From positions 1 through 50,409 of the forward strand of contig JAVBMJ010000032.1 of assembly GCA_031552535.1 (NCBI GenBank): a DNA stretch of 50,409 bases, written 5' to 3'. Under the pieces are notes generated by a model that saw only the letters and a list, made by a program, of their open reading frames with translations, did not search any database and was not told the origin of the DNA. A program made the translations under genes and the position numbers. Source of the DNA: JAVBMJ01 sp031552535. GTDB taxonomy: Bacteria > Bacteroidota > Bacteroidia > Bacteroidales > Rikenellaceae. Shown in pieces: positions 6,401 to 14,878 of the stretch (position 1 is the stretch's first letter; each line of letters starts with the position of its first letter).

Positions 6401-7966
6401 ATGGCAAAAAACTATAACCAGGGTAACAAAAATAACGACTCTTTCGCATTGCTCTCCGACGGGGCGCATGTCCCGCCGCAGGCAGTCGAATTGGAAGAGG
6501 CGGTGCTGGGCGCGCTGATGCTCGAAAAGGACAGCATAATCGCGGTGCAGGAATTCGTAACCGCCGATGCGTTCTATGTCGAAGCCCATCGCACGATATA
6601 TACGGCTATCACCGAATTGTCGATGGAGTTGAAGCCCATCGACCTGTTTACTGTTACAGAAAAGCTGAAGGCCAAAAGGCAGCTCGCCGGTGTTGGCGGA
6701 GCGGCTTTCCTGGCAGGGCTCACCCAGAAAGTGGGATCGGCTGCCCACGTCGAGTTCCACGCCAAGATCATAGCCCAGAAATATGTGCAGCGTGAGTTGA
6801 TCCGCGCCAGCAGTGATATTCAGCGCCTGTCGTACGACGAGTCGACCGACGTTACCGACCTTATCGACTTTGCGCAGGCCGAGATATTCAAAGTGGCCGA
6901 GGGGCATATAAAGCGCGATGTGCAGAAGTCGCGCGACATATTATCGAAAACGATGCAGGCCATAGAGGAGGCATCGAAACGCGAGGGCGGGTTCAGCGGC
7001 GTGCCTTCGGGGTTTACGAAACTCGACCGGTTGACGCTCGGCTGGCAACCTTCGGACCTTATCATCATAGCGGCGCGTCCGGCAATGGGTAAAACGGCTT
7101 TTGTGTTGTCTCTGGCCCGTAATGTTGCATTGGATTACGACAAAGGAGTGGCTTTCTTTTCGCTCGAAATGAGCGCTACACAGTTGATGTTGAGGCTTAT
7201 AGTGGCCGAGTCGGGACTCGACTCGAAGAGCGTCCGCAACGGCACGCTGAGTCCCGAACAGTGGAGGCATCTCGAAACGTCGATCAAGCCTTTTGCCACC
7301 GCTCCTCTGTTCATAGACGATACGCCCGCTTTGTCGATATTCGAGTTCCGTTCGAAAGTAAGACGGCTTAAGACACAGTATGATATACAGTTGATAATCA
7401 TAGACTACCTGCAGCTGATGACCGGGAGCGGCGACACACGTGGCAACCGCGAGCAGGAGGTGGCCTTTATCTCGCGGTCGTTGAAGGCCATTGCCAAAGA
7501 GTTGAACGTGCCGGTGATAGCCCTTTCGCAGTTGAACCGTTCGGTGGAGTCGCGTACCGGCAGCAAGCGTCCACAGCTTTCGGACCTTCGCGAGTCGGGT
7601 TCCATAGAGCAGGATGCCGATATAGTGGCGTTTATCCACCGCCCGGAATATTACGGCCTTACACAGGACGATCAGGGGTTGCCCACGGCCGGCATGGCCG
7701 AGATCATCGTCGCCAAGCACCGTAACGGGGCTGTGGAGGATGTGAAGTTGCGGTTCCGCAAAGAGCAGGCGCGGTTTATGGATTACGACGAGGATGATTC
7801 GGGCAGCTACACCAATTTCGACAGTGCGATGAGCGCTGCCGACGATTTCGATGCCATAACAGGGGGGACGGGCTCCACACGCGGATTCATAACCGACCAG
7901 ACCGGATTCGGATCTCCTGGAGAGAGTCCCGGAGGCCGGTTCTCCGATGATGACGCCCCTTTTTAG
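6401..7966 (+). CDS. dnaB: Replicative DNA helicase DnaB
   Basis: Hexameric ATP-dependent helicase of the replication fork. The N-terminal DnaB domain covers about residues 25-130 and the RecA-like C-terminal domain about 175-460. Walker A is A-R-P-A-M-G-K-T-A, Walker B is I-I-I-D-Y-L-Q-L-M, and the S-Q-L-N-R-S-V-E arm and L-S-D-L-R-E-S-G-S-I-E-Q-D-A-D motif are present. ATG 6401 is preferred over the in-frame GTG at 6350 because the latter would add 17 residues upstream of MAKNYNQ and extend toward the promoter at 6326. The 521-residue length includes an acidic, Gly/Ser-rich tail. No intein is present. Confidence 0.95.
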   Translation: MAKNYNQGNKNNDSFALLSDGAHVPPQAVELEEAVLGALMLEKDSIIAVQEFVTADAFYVEAHRTIYTAITELSMELKPIDLFTVTEKLKAKRQLAGVGGAAFLAGLTQKVGSAAHVEFHAKIIAQKYVQRELIRASSDIQRLSYDESTDVTDLIDFAQAEIFKVAEGHIKRDVQKSRDILSKTMQAIEEASKREGGFSGVPSGFTKLDRLTLGWQPSDLIIIAARPAMGKTAFVLSLARNVALDYDKGVAFFSLEMSATQLMLRLIVAESGLDSKSVRNGTLSPEQWRHLETSIKPFATAPLFIDDTPALSIFEFRSKVRRLKTQYDIQLIIIDYLQLMTGSGDTRGNREQEVAFISRSLKAIAKELNVPVIALSQLNRSVESRTGSKRPQLSDLRESGSIEQDADIVAFIHRPEYYGLTQDDQGLPTAGMAEIIVAKHRNGAVEDVKLRFRKEQARFMDYDEDDSGSYTNFDSAMSAADDFDAITGGTGSTRGFITDQTGFGSPGESPGGRFSDDDAPF

Positions 7967-8124
7967 GGACAGATACTCTGCTGTTTGTCCCCTGGCTTTG
8001 ATGCCTGAGCTCCATCCTTTGCGGGGAAATCGTATAATTTTCTGCCTGAGTATTCTTCCGGGAAGCAAGGACGCACCCTGGGTCCTGCCAACCTAAGCCA
8101 TCCCAAACTATTACCCGATAGCCC

Positions 8125-9663
8125 ATGTTTGTAAAGAGCTTTGCCAGTACGCTTACCGGCATTTGTGCCACGACGATAGCCGTCGAGGTTAACATAACTC
8201 CCGGCATAGGTATGTTCCTTGTCGGCTTGCCGGATAATGCGGTTAAGGAGAGTCAGGAGCGTATACGTGCCGCTTTCGAGAATAGCGGTTTTAAGATGGC
8301 AGGTAAAAAAATAGTGGTCAACCTTGCTCCGGCCGACCTGCGTAAAGAAGGGTCGGCTTACGACCTGCCGATAGCTATTGCCATATTGGCTGCTACCGAA
8401 CAGCTGGATCCGGCGATGTTGGCCGACCATATTATTATGGGGGAACTGTCGCTCGACGGGTCGATCATGCCGGTTAAGGGAGCGCTACCAATAGCCATAA
8501 ACGCTGCCGGGGAGGGCTTCCGTGGATTTATTTTGCCCGAGGAGAATGTCAGCGAAGCGGCTATCGTCGATTCGTTGGATGTGTACGGGGTGAAGACGTT
8601 GAAGCAATTGGCCGATTTTATGAACGGGCGGTGTGTGTTGGAGCCAGTCAAGGTGAGTGCCGAAGAGCTGTTCGGACGCGAAGCCAACCGCTACGAAGAC
8701 GACTTTGGCGATGTGAAGGGACAGCAAACCGTGAAACGCGCGCTGGAGATCGCTGCCGCCGGAGGGCATAATGTCGTGATGATCGGGCCTCCGGGATCGG
8801 GAAAGACGATGCTGGCCCGCCGCATGCCTTCGATAATGCCGCCGCTCACCATTGCCGAGGCGCTGGAAACCACTAAAATACATTCTGTTGCGGGGAAGCT
8901 CGGGGCAGAGAAAGGACTTCTTACGCGTCGTCCGTTCCGCGCACCGCACCATCTTACATCACAGGTGGCGCTGGTAGGTGGGGGCGCTAATCCGCAGCCC
9001 GGAGAGATATCGCTGGCCCACAACGGGATACTGTTTATGGATGAGCTGCCCGAATTCGGGCGCGGCGTATTGGAGGTGCTTCGCCAGCCGTTGGAAGACA
9101 ATAAGGTCAGCGTTTCGCGGGCCAAATATTCGGTGGAATATCCCGCCAATTTCATGCTCATCGCCTCGATGAATCCCTGTCCGTGCGGGTATTACAACCA
9201 CCCTTCACGCGAGTGCGTATGTCCGAAAGGTAGTGTGTTCCGCTATCTGAACCGCATTTCGGGGCCGTTGATGGACCGCATCGATATGCATGTAGAGGTG
9301 TTACCAGTAGGATTCAGCGAAATGTCGGCCACAACGGTCGAGGAGTCGAGCGTGTCGATACGCGAGCGGGTGATACGGGCACGCGAAATTCAACAGCAGC
9401 GCTTTACCCAGTCGGAGGGCGTGTATACCAATGCGATGATGAACTCGCGGCAGATCCGGAAATTCTGCCGCCTGACGGCCGAAAGTGCCGCAATACTCGA
9501 AAAGGCCATGTCGCGTTTCAACCTTTCGGCCAGGGCATACGACCGTGTCGTCAAAGTTGCGCGGACGGTGGCCGACCTCGAAGGCAATCAGGATATCGAA
9601 CCCAGGCATATAGCGGAAGCCGTGCGTTACCGCAGCCTCGACCGCGAATCGTGGGGAGAATGA
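8125..9663 (+). CDS. YifB/ComM-family Mg-chelatase-like AAA+ ATPase
   Basis: A 512-residue AAA+ protein of the YifB/ComM family. ComM of naturally competent bacteria is a helicase that promotes branch migration during uptake of DNA. The role in Bacteroidota is not shown by the sequence. The N-terminal ChlI-like/Lon-protease-like domain (about residues 1-180) carries V-G-L-P-D-N-A-V-K-E. The AAA+ core has Walker A G-P-P-G-S-G-K-T at about residue 221, Walker B I-L-F-M-D-E-L-P-E-F, and a Cys cluster N-P-C-P-C-G-Y-Y typical of the family. A C-terminal Mg-chelatase helical domain ends the protein. The gene stands alone. Confidence 0.9.
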   Translation: MFVKSFASTLTGICATTIAVEVNITPGIGMFLVGLPDNAVKESQERIRAAFENSGFKMAGKKIVVNLAPADLRKEGSAYDLPIAIAILAATEQLDPAMLADHIIMGELSLDGSIMPVKGALPIAINAAGEGFRGFILPEENVSEAAIVDSLDVYGVKTLKQLADFMNGRCVLEPVKVSAEELFGREANRYEDDFGDVKGQQTVKRALEIAAAGGHNVVMIGPPGSGKTMLARRMPSIMPPLTIAEALETTKIHSVAGKLGAEKGLLTRRPFRAPHHLTSQVALVGGGANPQPGEISLAHNGILFMDELPEFGRGVLEVLRQPLEDNKVSVSRAKYSVEYPANFMLIASMNPCPCGYYNHPSRECVCPKGSVFRYLNRISGPLMDRIDMHVEVLPVGFSEMSATTVEESSVSIRERVIRAREIQQQRFTQSEGVYTNAMMNSRQIRKFCRLTAESAAILEKAMSRFNLSARAYDRVVKVARTVADLEGNQDIEPRHIAEAVRYRSLDRESWGE

Positions 9664-9750
9664 CCGGTTGGAATCAATCCCCGCAGTTTCCACACGGCAA
9701 TCAGACAAACGATCCGTACTTGCGAATTAATTGAACAGTTTCTAAATTTT

Positions 9751-10704
9751 CTATGGCAAATCTTTTACTGTCCAGGCAAAAAACGACGTTATGTTCCCCG
9801 CCACTTTCCCCACGAGCCGCTGCAACGATTCGGATGAGGACCACGCAGTATGCGGTGACAGGAACAGTTTATAGGGATCGTCGATAGAAAGCAGCGGGTT
9901 GTCCGGAAGCATCGGTTCCTTACCGAATACATCCAGTGCCGCTCCCGCAATACGCCCCTCGTTCAACGCCCGGGCCAGGGCCTGCTCATTGACTATGTTG
10001 CCGCGGGCCACGTTGCACAACAGGGCCGTAGGTTTCATCATACACAGCCGGGAATAATCTATAAGATTATAAGTGTTGCGGTTCAGCGGCGCGTGTATCG
10101 AGACAACATCCGACGATGCGAGCAGTTCTTCGAGGCCAAAGCGCGGATAGTCCGCCGAAATATTGGCCCCGGATGTGGAATAATAACAAACACGCGCCCC
10201 GAAAGCGGTTGCGATAGCCGCCACACGGCGTCCTATATTTCCCAGTCCGATGATTCCCCACCGCTTCGAATGAAGCTCGCCGATGCTGCGGCCGAAATCA
10301 AATATGCGCCCGGATGCGGCATAAGCACCGCTCTTGACATAATTATCATAATAAAGGCTTTGCTTCATAAGGGCCAGCACCCCGCAGAAGGTCGCTTCGG
10401 CGACCGAATCGGTGGAATAATCCACAGCATTACGCACCTCTATCCCCGCCGCCGCCGCGGCCTCAAGGTCGATATTATTCATCCCTGTGGCCGCGATACA
10501 TACCAGCTTCAGCCTCGGCAATGCCCCGAGCGTTGCCGCACGCAACGGGGTTTTATTGGCGATGATCACATCGGCTTCGGCACAACGTTCGAGCACCTGG
10601 CCCTCGTCGGTGGAATCGTATTCGGTATAATTCCCCAGAGCCCTAACGGGGGAAAGATCGGAACCGCCTACCGTATATCTGTCAAGAAATACAATATTTA
10701 TCAT
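9751..10704 (-). CDS. D-2-hydroxyacid dehydrogenase
   Basis: A 317-residue NAD-dependent dehydrogenase of the D-2-hydroxyacid family (glycerate/hydroxypyruvate or phosphoglycerate type; the substrate is not decided by the sequence). The Rossmann motif G-L-G-N-I-G is present, along with the catalytic triad Arg in N-V-A-R-G, Glu in F-G-K-E-P, and His in L-S-P-H-T-A-W. It lacks the C-terminal ACT domain of long SerA proteins, so it resembles HprA-type enzymes. It is the last gene of a minus-strand group with tatD and tcdA, 42 bp after tcdA. Confidence 0.88.
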   Translation of the reverse strand: MINIVFLDRYTVGGSDLSPVRALGNYTEYDSTDEGQVLERCAEADVIIANKTPLRAATLGALPRLKLVCIAATGMNNIDLEAAAAAGIEVRNAVDYSTDSVAEATFCGVLALMKQSLYYDNYVKSGAYAASGRIFDFGRSIGELHSKRWGIIGLGNIGRRVAAIATAFGARVCYYSTSGANISADYPRFGLEELLASSDVVSIHAPLNRNTYNLIDYSRLCMMKPTALLCNVARGNIVNEQALARALNEGRIAGAALDVFGKEPMLPDNPLLSIDDPYKLFLSPHTAWSSSESLQRLVGKVAGNITSFFAWTVKDLP

Positions 10705-10746
10705 AAGCGTATGTTTTTCGAGTCTGAAAGCCTGTATAATATCCGG

Positions 10747-11475
10747 TCAAAACTCTCCCGCAAGGGAACGTATGACCACCGAGGCGCAGCAACAACCGAA
10801 AACGGCAGGCATATAGGATATGGTACCAACGTTCGATTTTTTGTTGGTCTCTTCACACAATACCATAGCCCCTTCGCGTGGGATTTCGGCCGAAAAAACA
10901 GCCTGGAACCCGCTGCGGATACCGAGCTTGTGCAACCTTTTGCGCAACATATGTGCCAACGGGCAATGATGTGTGCGCGATATGTCGCTTATCTCCACTT
11001 TCGCCGGGTCGAGTTTCGCCCCGGCGCCCATGGCACTAACCAGCGGTATACCACGGTCGAGACAACCTTTGATGAGATTAACCTTCGGGGAGAGCGTATC
11101 TATGGCGTCGACCGCAAAATCGTAATGGCAGGCATCGAGCAGGCGGCCGGTGGAATCGTCCTTCACAAAACACTCCACTACCTCCAATTCCAACTCCGGA
11201 TTGATGTCCCGTAACCGCGCCGCGAGGACCCCGGCTTTGCTCAGGCCCACAGTGGAATGAAGCGCAACGAGTTGACGGTTGATATTGGTCTGGGACACCG
11301 TGTCGGCATCGACTATCACAAGTTTGCCCACGCCGCTGCGTGCCAGCATCTCGGCGGCATAGGCCCCCACCCCGCCGAGCCCCACGACAAGCACGCAACT
11401 TCGCCGCAGCATTTCGAGTTTCCCGGCTCCCAGCAAAAGTCCGGTCCGCGACATCCAACCCGACTCGGGCATCAT
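10747..11475 (-). CDS. tcdA: tRNA threonylcarbamoyladenosine dehydratase TcdA
   Basis: E1-like ThiF/MoeB-fold ATPase that cyclises t6A37 to ct6A in tRNAs reading ANN codons. It has 242 residues. The Rossmann ATP site G-L-G-G-V-G-A-Y lies near residue 33, the acidic V-D-A-D follows, and the N-R-Q-L arginine region and the D-A-I-D-T-L-S-P-K segment are typical of the family. The N-terminus fits the YgdL subgroup rather than MoeB or ThiF. Its ATG overlaps the tatD stop (ATGA at 11475-11472), implying translational coupling. Confidence 0.9.
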   Translation of the reverse strand: MMPESGWMSRTGLLLGAGKLEMLRRSCVLVVGLGGVGAYAAEMLARSGVGKLVIVDADTVSQTNINRQLVALHSTVGLSKAGVLAARLRDINPELELEVVECFVKDDSTGRLLDACHYDFAVDAIDTLSPKVNLIKGCLDRGIPLVSAMGAGAKLDPAKVEISDISRTHHCPLAHMLRKRLHKLGIRSGFQAVFSAEIPREGAMVLCEETNKKSNVGTISYMPAVFGCCCASVVIRSLAGEF

Positions 11476-12116
11476 CCGAAACAGGTTTTAAAATTTGCAT
11501 ATATTTTCTCGCGCAACTCCCCGACGGGAACGCCTGTTATTTCCGATGCCACCCCGTAAACAGACTTTACAGACACCATTTCGTCGTCCGTCTCCAGGAA
11601 AAGCCGGTCGGCCGGTGTGGCCCGCAGAGCGTCTGCCAATCGTGTATTATGCAGTAGCCCACCGCCATAAGACAGATAATACCCCTTATCCAACAGTTGG
11701 CGCGCAAGCCCCGCGGTGCCCGTGAACCCGTGAAAGATCACACATGGAAGGTCGTACTTCCTCAATATATGCAATATGTAGCCATAAGCTCTGACACAAT
11801 GCAATATCACCGGGACGCCACGACGCAAAGCTATACCCAGGTGTGCTTCGAACACATCCTCCTGCAGCCGGCGGTTGATATTCCGCGCATAGTCCAGACC
11901 CGTCTCCCCGATAGCGGCGGCAGGCATCGTCTCCAGTTCCCGCAACAGCATACATATCTGCTCAACATCCAATTCGGGCAATGTCCAGGGATGTATGGCA
12001 GCCGAAAAAGGCGCGGGAGGATAACCGGTGTCCCGGCCCGCCATATAACTCCTCAAAGCCAAAGCATCGTCGCCGGCATGGTGTGTGTGTATGTTAATAT
12101 ATGGTGCGGTTTCCAT
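11472..12116 (-). CDS. TatD-family metal-dependent hydrolase
   Basis: TIM-barrel metallohydrolase of the TatD DNase/hydrolase family. Metal-ligand motifs are visible: I-H-T-H-H near the N-terminus, G-E-T-G-L-D-Y, V-I-L-H-C, F-H-G-F, and L-E-T-D-D. At 214 residues it is shorter than the usual 255-265. The residues between the first and second motifs are reduced. ATG 12116 is preferred to the in-frame ATG at 12140 because the conserved H-x-H motif normally lies within 10 residues of the start. It is the first gene of the tatD-tcdA-dehydrogenase group. Confidence 0.85.
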   Translation of the reverse strand: METAPYINIHTHHAGDDALALRSYMAGRDTGYPPAPFSAAIHPWTLPELDVEQICMLLRELETMPAAAIGETGLDYARNINRRLQEDVFEAHLGIALRRGVPVILHCVRAYGYILHILRKYDLPCVIFHGFTGTAGLARQLLDKGYYLSYGGGLLHNTRLADALRATPADRLFLETDDEMVSVKSVYGVASEITGVPVGELREKIYANFKTCFG

Positions 12117-12125
12117 CGCAATAGT

Positions 12126-12133
12126 TATCTTTG
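12126..12133 (+). promoter_or_regulatory. Promoter -7 box for hydE
   Basis: TATCTTTG fits TAnnTTTG and lies 80 bp before the hydE ATG, just upstream of the divergent tatD start. No convincing -33 element is seen. Confidence 0.5.
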
Positions 12134-12213
12134 CCTGCAAAATTATATAAATTCCCGTAAATTTTCACATATTCGCCTCCGTCAGGAAAGCCCGCGGTAA
12201 AAAATCACGAAGG

Positions 12214-13236
12214 ATGCCCTACACCCTTTCCCAAATAGAAGATATGCTTGGCTGCGCAGATCCGGCGGAACTGTTCGCTCAGGCACACCGGGTCCGGGAG
12301 CGTTGCGTGGGCCCGGGAGTTTTTGTGCGCGGACTGGTGGAATATTCCAACCTTTGCCGTAAAGATTGCCTCTATTGCGGCATCCGCAAGTCGTGTACTC
12401 CCCGAGAACGCTACACCCTCACCGACGATGAGGTGATGGATGCCGTAAGATATGCCTTGGGAAACGGATACCGGTCGATAGTGCTGCAAGGTGGCGAAAT
12501 CTCGTCGGAGAGCCACACTTCACAGATCGGAGCACTCATAGGCAAGATAACGGGATATACGGGCTGCGACTTCGGCATAACACTTTCGCTGGGCGAACAG
12601 ACCAGGGAAACCTATCGTAGGTGGCGTGACGCCGGAGCCACGCGTTACCTGCTCCGCATAGAAACCTCCGACCGCGAGCTCTACCGCCGGATACATCCTC
12701 TCGACCCTCTCCACGATTTCGACCTGAGGCTCCGCTCGCTCGACGACCTGCGCCTGGCCGGTTATCAGGTCGGCACAGGTGTTATGGTAGGGCTCCCGGG
12801 CCAGACCCTGCATTCGCTGGCGTGCGACATAGTGTTCATGCGTGATCTTGATGTGGATATGTGCGGCATGGGGCCATACATCGAATGTGAAGGCACGCCG
12901 TTGGCCGTCGATGGAGGCACAGGATCATTGCACGACCGCCTGGAGCTTACATTGCGGATGATTGCCGTCCTGCGACTGGTGTGTCCCGATATAAACATTG
13001 CCGCCACCACCGCCCTCGAAACCATAGAACCGGGGGCCAAACACCGTGCCGTGGCGTGCGGGGCCAATGTCGTGATGCCCAATATAACCCCTATGCACAG
13101 GCGTGAAAGTTACGCGCTATATAATGGCAAGCCCGCCTCGTCGCCCGATGAGAGCCTCGAAGGATTGGACATACGTTTCGGCGAAAAGGGAGATCCGGTC
13201 CATTTTTTGGATAAAGGCCGGTATAAGCAGGAATGA
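12214..13236 (+). CDS. hydE: [FeFe]-hydrogenase maturase HydE (radical SAM)
   Basis: Radical SAM enzyme that acts on the HydG product in building the 2Fe subcluster of [FeFe]-hydrogenase. It has 340 residues. The signature block reads V-R-G-L-V-E-Y-S-N-L-C-R-K-D-C-L-Y-C-G-I-R, giving C48-X3-C52-X2-C55, and is followed by Q-G-G-E and the G-M-G-P-Y-I segment typical of HydE. PylB and other HydE-like proteins are related, but the E-Y-S-N-L-C ... Y-C-G-I-R pattern favours HydE. Neither hydF, hydG nor a hydrogenase gene is adjacent, so partners must be elsewhere. Confidence 0.85.
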   Translation: MPYTLSQIEDMLGCADPAELFAQAHRVRERCVGPGVFVRGLVEYSNLCRKDCLYCGIRKSCTPRERYTLTDDEVMDAVRYALGNGYRSIVLQGGEISSESHTSQIGALIGKITGYTGCDFGITLSLGEQTRETYRRWRDAGATRYLLRIETSDRELYRRIHPLDPLHDFDLRLRSLDDLRLAGYQVGTGVMVGLPGQTLHSLACDIVFMRDLDVDMCGMGPYIECEGTPLAVDGGTGSLHDRLELTLRMIAVLRLVCPDINIAATTALETIEPGAKHRAVACGANVVMPNITPMHRRESYALYNGKPASSPDESLEGLDIRFGEKGDPVHFLDKGRYKQE

Positions 13237-13307
13237 AGCGGACGCGGCTTTTTCAAACCGCTTGCGACAGGCGGGGCATTTTATTTGCGATAAACATGTT
13301 ACATACA

Positions 13308-13344
13308 GCAGGAATACTCCATGAAACACTTTCGGTATTCCTGC
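13308..13344 (+). terminator. Probable hydE terminator
   Basis: GCAGGAATAC and GTATTCCTGC form a perfect 10-bp stem with a 17-nt loop, followed by an A-rich rather than T-rich stretch. It lies between hydE and the nqr promoter, so it may act as terminator or insulator. The large loop makes it uncertain. Confidence 0.45.
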
Positions 13345-13361
13345 GAAAAAATACTGTTATT

Positions 13362-13395
13362 TTTGGAACAATTCCCAAATATTGTTGTATTTTTG
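13362..13395 (+). promoter_or_regulatory. Promoter of the nqr operon
   Basis: A TTTG -33 box at 13362-13365 and a TATTTTTG -7 box at 13388-13395 are separated by 22 bp. The implied leader is about 115 nt before nqrA. Confidence 0.65.
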
Positions 13396-13515
13396 CGGCG
13401 AAATAAATTCTTAAAAAAATTTAAGAATTGCCGGTAAATATAGTATTTCAAGCCGGAGAGGAAAAATGGCTGCAAAGCGGGCGTAACGATTGACTAAAAC
13501 AAACCCAGATAAAAT

Positions 13516-14877
13516 ATGTCGAAAATAATCAAACTTAAGCGGGGACTGGATATCTTGCTCGAAGGGGGTGCGGAACCGAAGGTTTCCGATGCGCCATCGT
13601 CGCGCGAATATGCCGTTTGTCCCGACGACTTCGAGGGAGTGACGCCCAAGTTGCTGGTCAAGGCCGGCGACCAGGTGAAGGCAGGAAGCCCCCTGTTCTT
13701 CGACAAGAACCGCCCGGAGATTGTCTTTTCTTCGCCCGTCAGCGGAACGGTTTCGGCCGTCAATCGTGGCGACAAACGGAAAATATTGAATATCACGGTC
13801 GAGGCTGATGCCAAACAACTGTATGAGACGTTCGATATTCCGGCCCCGGGAAAAGCCCCGCGTGAGGAGATCGTAAAACTTTTACTCACCGCAGGACTGT
13901 GGCCTATGATCATACGCCGTCCTTACGGAGTCATCGCCGATCCTGACGAGACCCCTAAAGCGATTTTCCTTTCGGGATTCGACTCCGCTCCGCTGGCTCC
14001 CGACATGGATTTTGTGTTGAAAGACGAGCTTAAGAACCTTCAGGCGGGTATAGATACTTTGGCGACGCTTACTCCCGGCAAGGTGCATCTTTCATTAAAA
14101 GCGGGCAGGGAGGCCTTTCTGGGACAATTGACCGGCGTTGAAAAACATGTTTTCGAAGGTCCGCACCCGGCGGGCAACATTGGGGTGCAGATACACCATA
14201 TAGACCCGGTAAACAAGGGGGAGTCGGTTTGGACGGTCGACATTCAGAATGTGGCGATAATAGGCCGCCTGATGCTCACCGGGCAGGTCGACATGACCAA
14301 AACCGTAGCCGTAACGGGGTCGGAGATCATTGCACCGCAATATTATAAAACGGTCGGTTGCGCTCCGGTAGTGTCGCTGGTCACCGGCGGCAACATCCAT
14401 ACACAGAAAGACGGTGGCACGGTACGTATCATAAGCGGGAATGTGCTTACAGGTAAAAAGGTGGCTGCAGACGGTTCCCTCGGTTATTATGCCAACCAGA
14501 TTACGGTCATACCCGAAGGCGACAAATACGAGTTGCTGGGATGGGCCATGCCACGTTTCAATAAGCTATCGGTTGGGCGCGACTATTTTTCATGGTTGAT
14601 GCCGGGAAGAAAATACCGGCTCGACACGAATCTCAACGGCGGCGTAAGGGCTTTCGTCTTTACGGGTCTTTATGAGCGTTACCTGCCGATGGACATCTAC
14701 CCGATGTACCTGTTGAAAGCGATAATGGCCGGCGACATCGACAAGATGGAAAACCTGGGTATTTACGAAGTGGTCGAAGAGGATTTCGCATTGTGCGAAT
14801 TCGTCGACCCGTCGAAAACCGATATGCAGCAGATCGTTCGCGACGGGATTAACCTTATGATTAAAGAGCTCAACTGA
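13516..14877 (+). CDS. nqrA: Na+-translocating NADH:quinone reductase subunit A
   Basis: Peripheral cytoplasmic subunit of the Na+-NQR complex, which oxidises NADH, reduces quinone and pumps Na+ out. It has 453 residues, close to the family's 445-450. The start K-I-I-K-L-K-R-G-L-D-I-L and the biotinyl/lipoyl-like fold (F-S-S-P-V-S-G-T-V) near residue 77 are characteristic. No cofactor is bound in known NqrA. First gene of a six-gene operon; the stop is 1 nt before the nqrB ATG, so translation is likely coupled. Confidence 0.95.
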   Translation: MSKIIKLKRGLDILLEGGAEPKVSDAPSSREYAVCPDDFEGVTPKLLVKAGDQVKAGSPLFFDKNRPEIVFSSPVSGTVSAVNRGDKRKILNITVEADAKQLYETFDIPAPGKAPREEIVKLLLTAGLWPMIIRRPYGVIADPDETPKAIFLSGFDSAPLAPDMDFVLKDELKNLQAGIDTLATLTPGKVHLSLKAGREAFLGQLTGVEKHVFEGPHPAGNIGVQIHHIDPVNKGESVWTVDIQNVAIIGRLMLTGQVDMTKTVAVTGSEIIAPQYYKTVGCAPVVSLVTGGNIHTQKDGGTVRIISGNVLTGKKVAADGSLGYYANQITVIPEGDKYELLGWAMPRFNKLSVGRDYFSWLMPGRKYRLDTNLNGGVRAFVFTGLYERYLPMDIYPMYLLKAIMAGDIDKMENLGIYEVVEEDFALCEFVDPSKTDMQQIVRDGINLMIKELN

Positions 14878-14878
14878 T

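Noticed and set aside
4964..8068. Long minus-strand frames opposite ygiQ and dnaB
   Set aside because: Both plus-strand genes have complete catalytic motifs; the antisense frames are by-products of GC-rich codon use.
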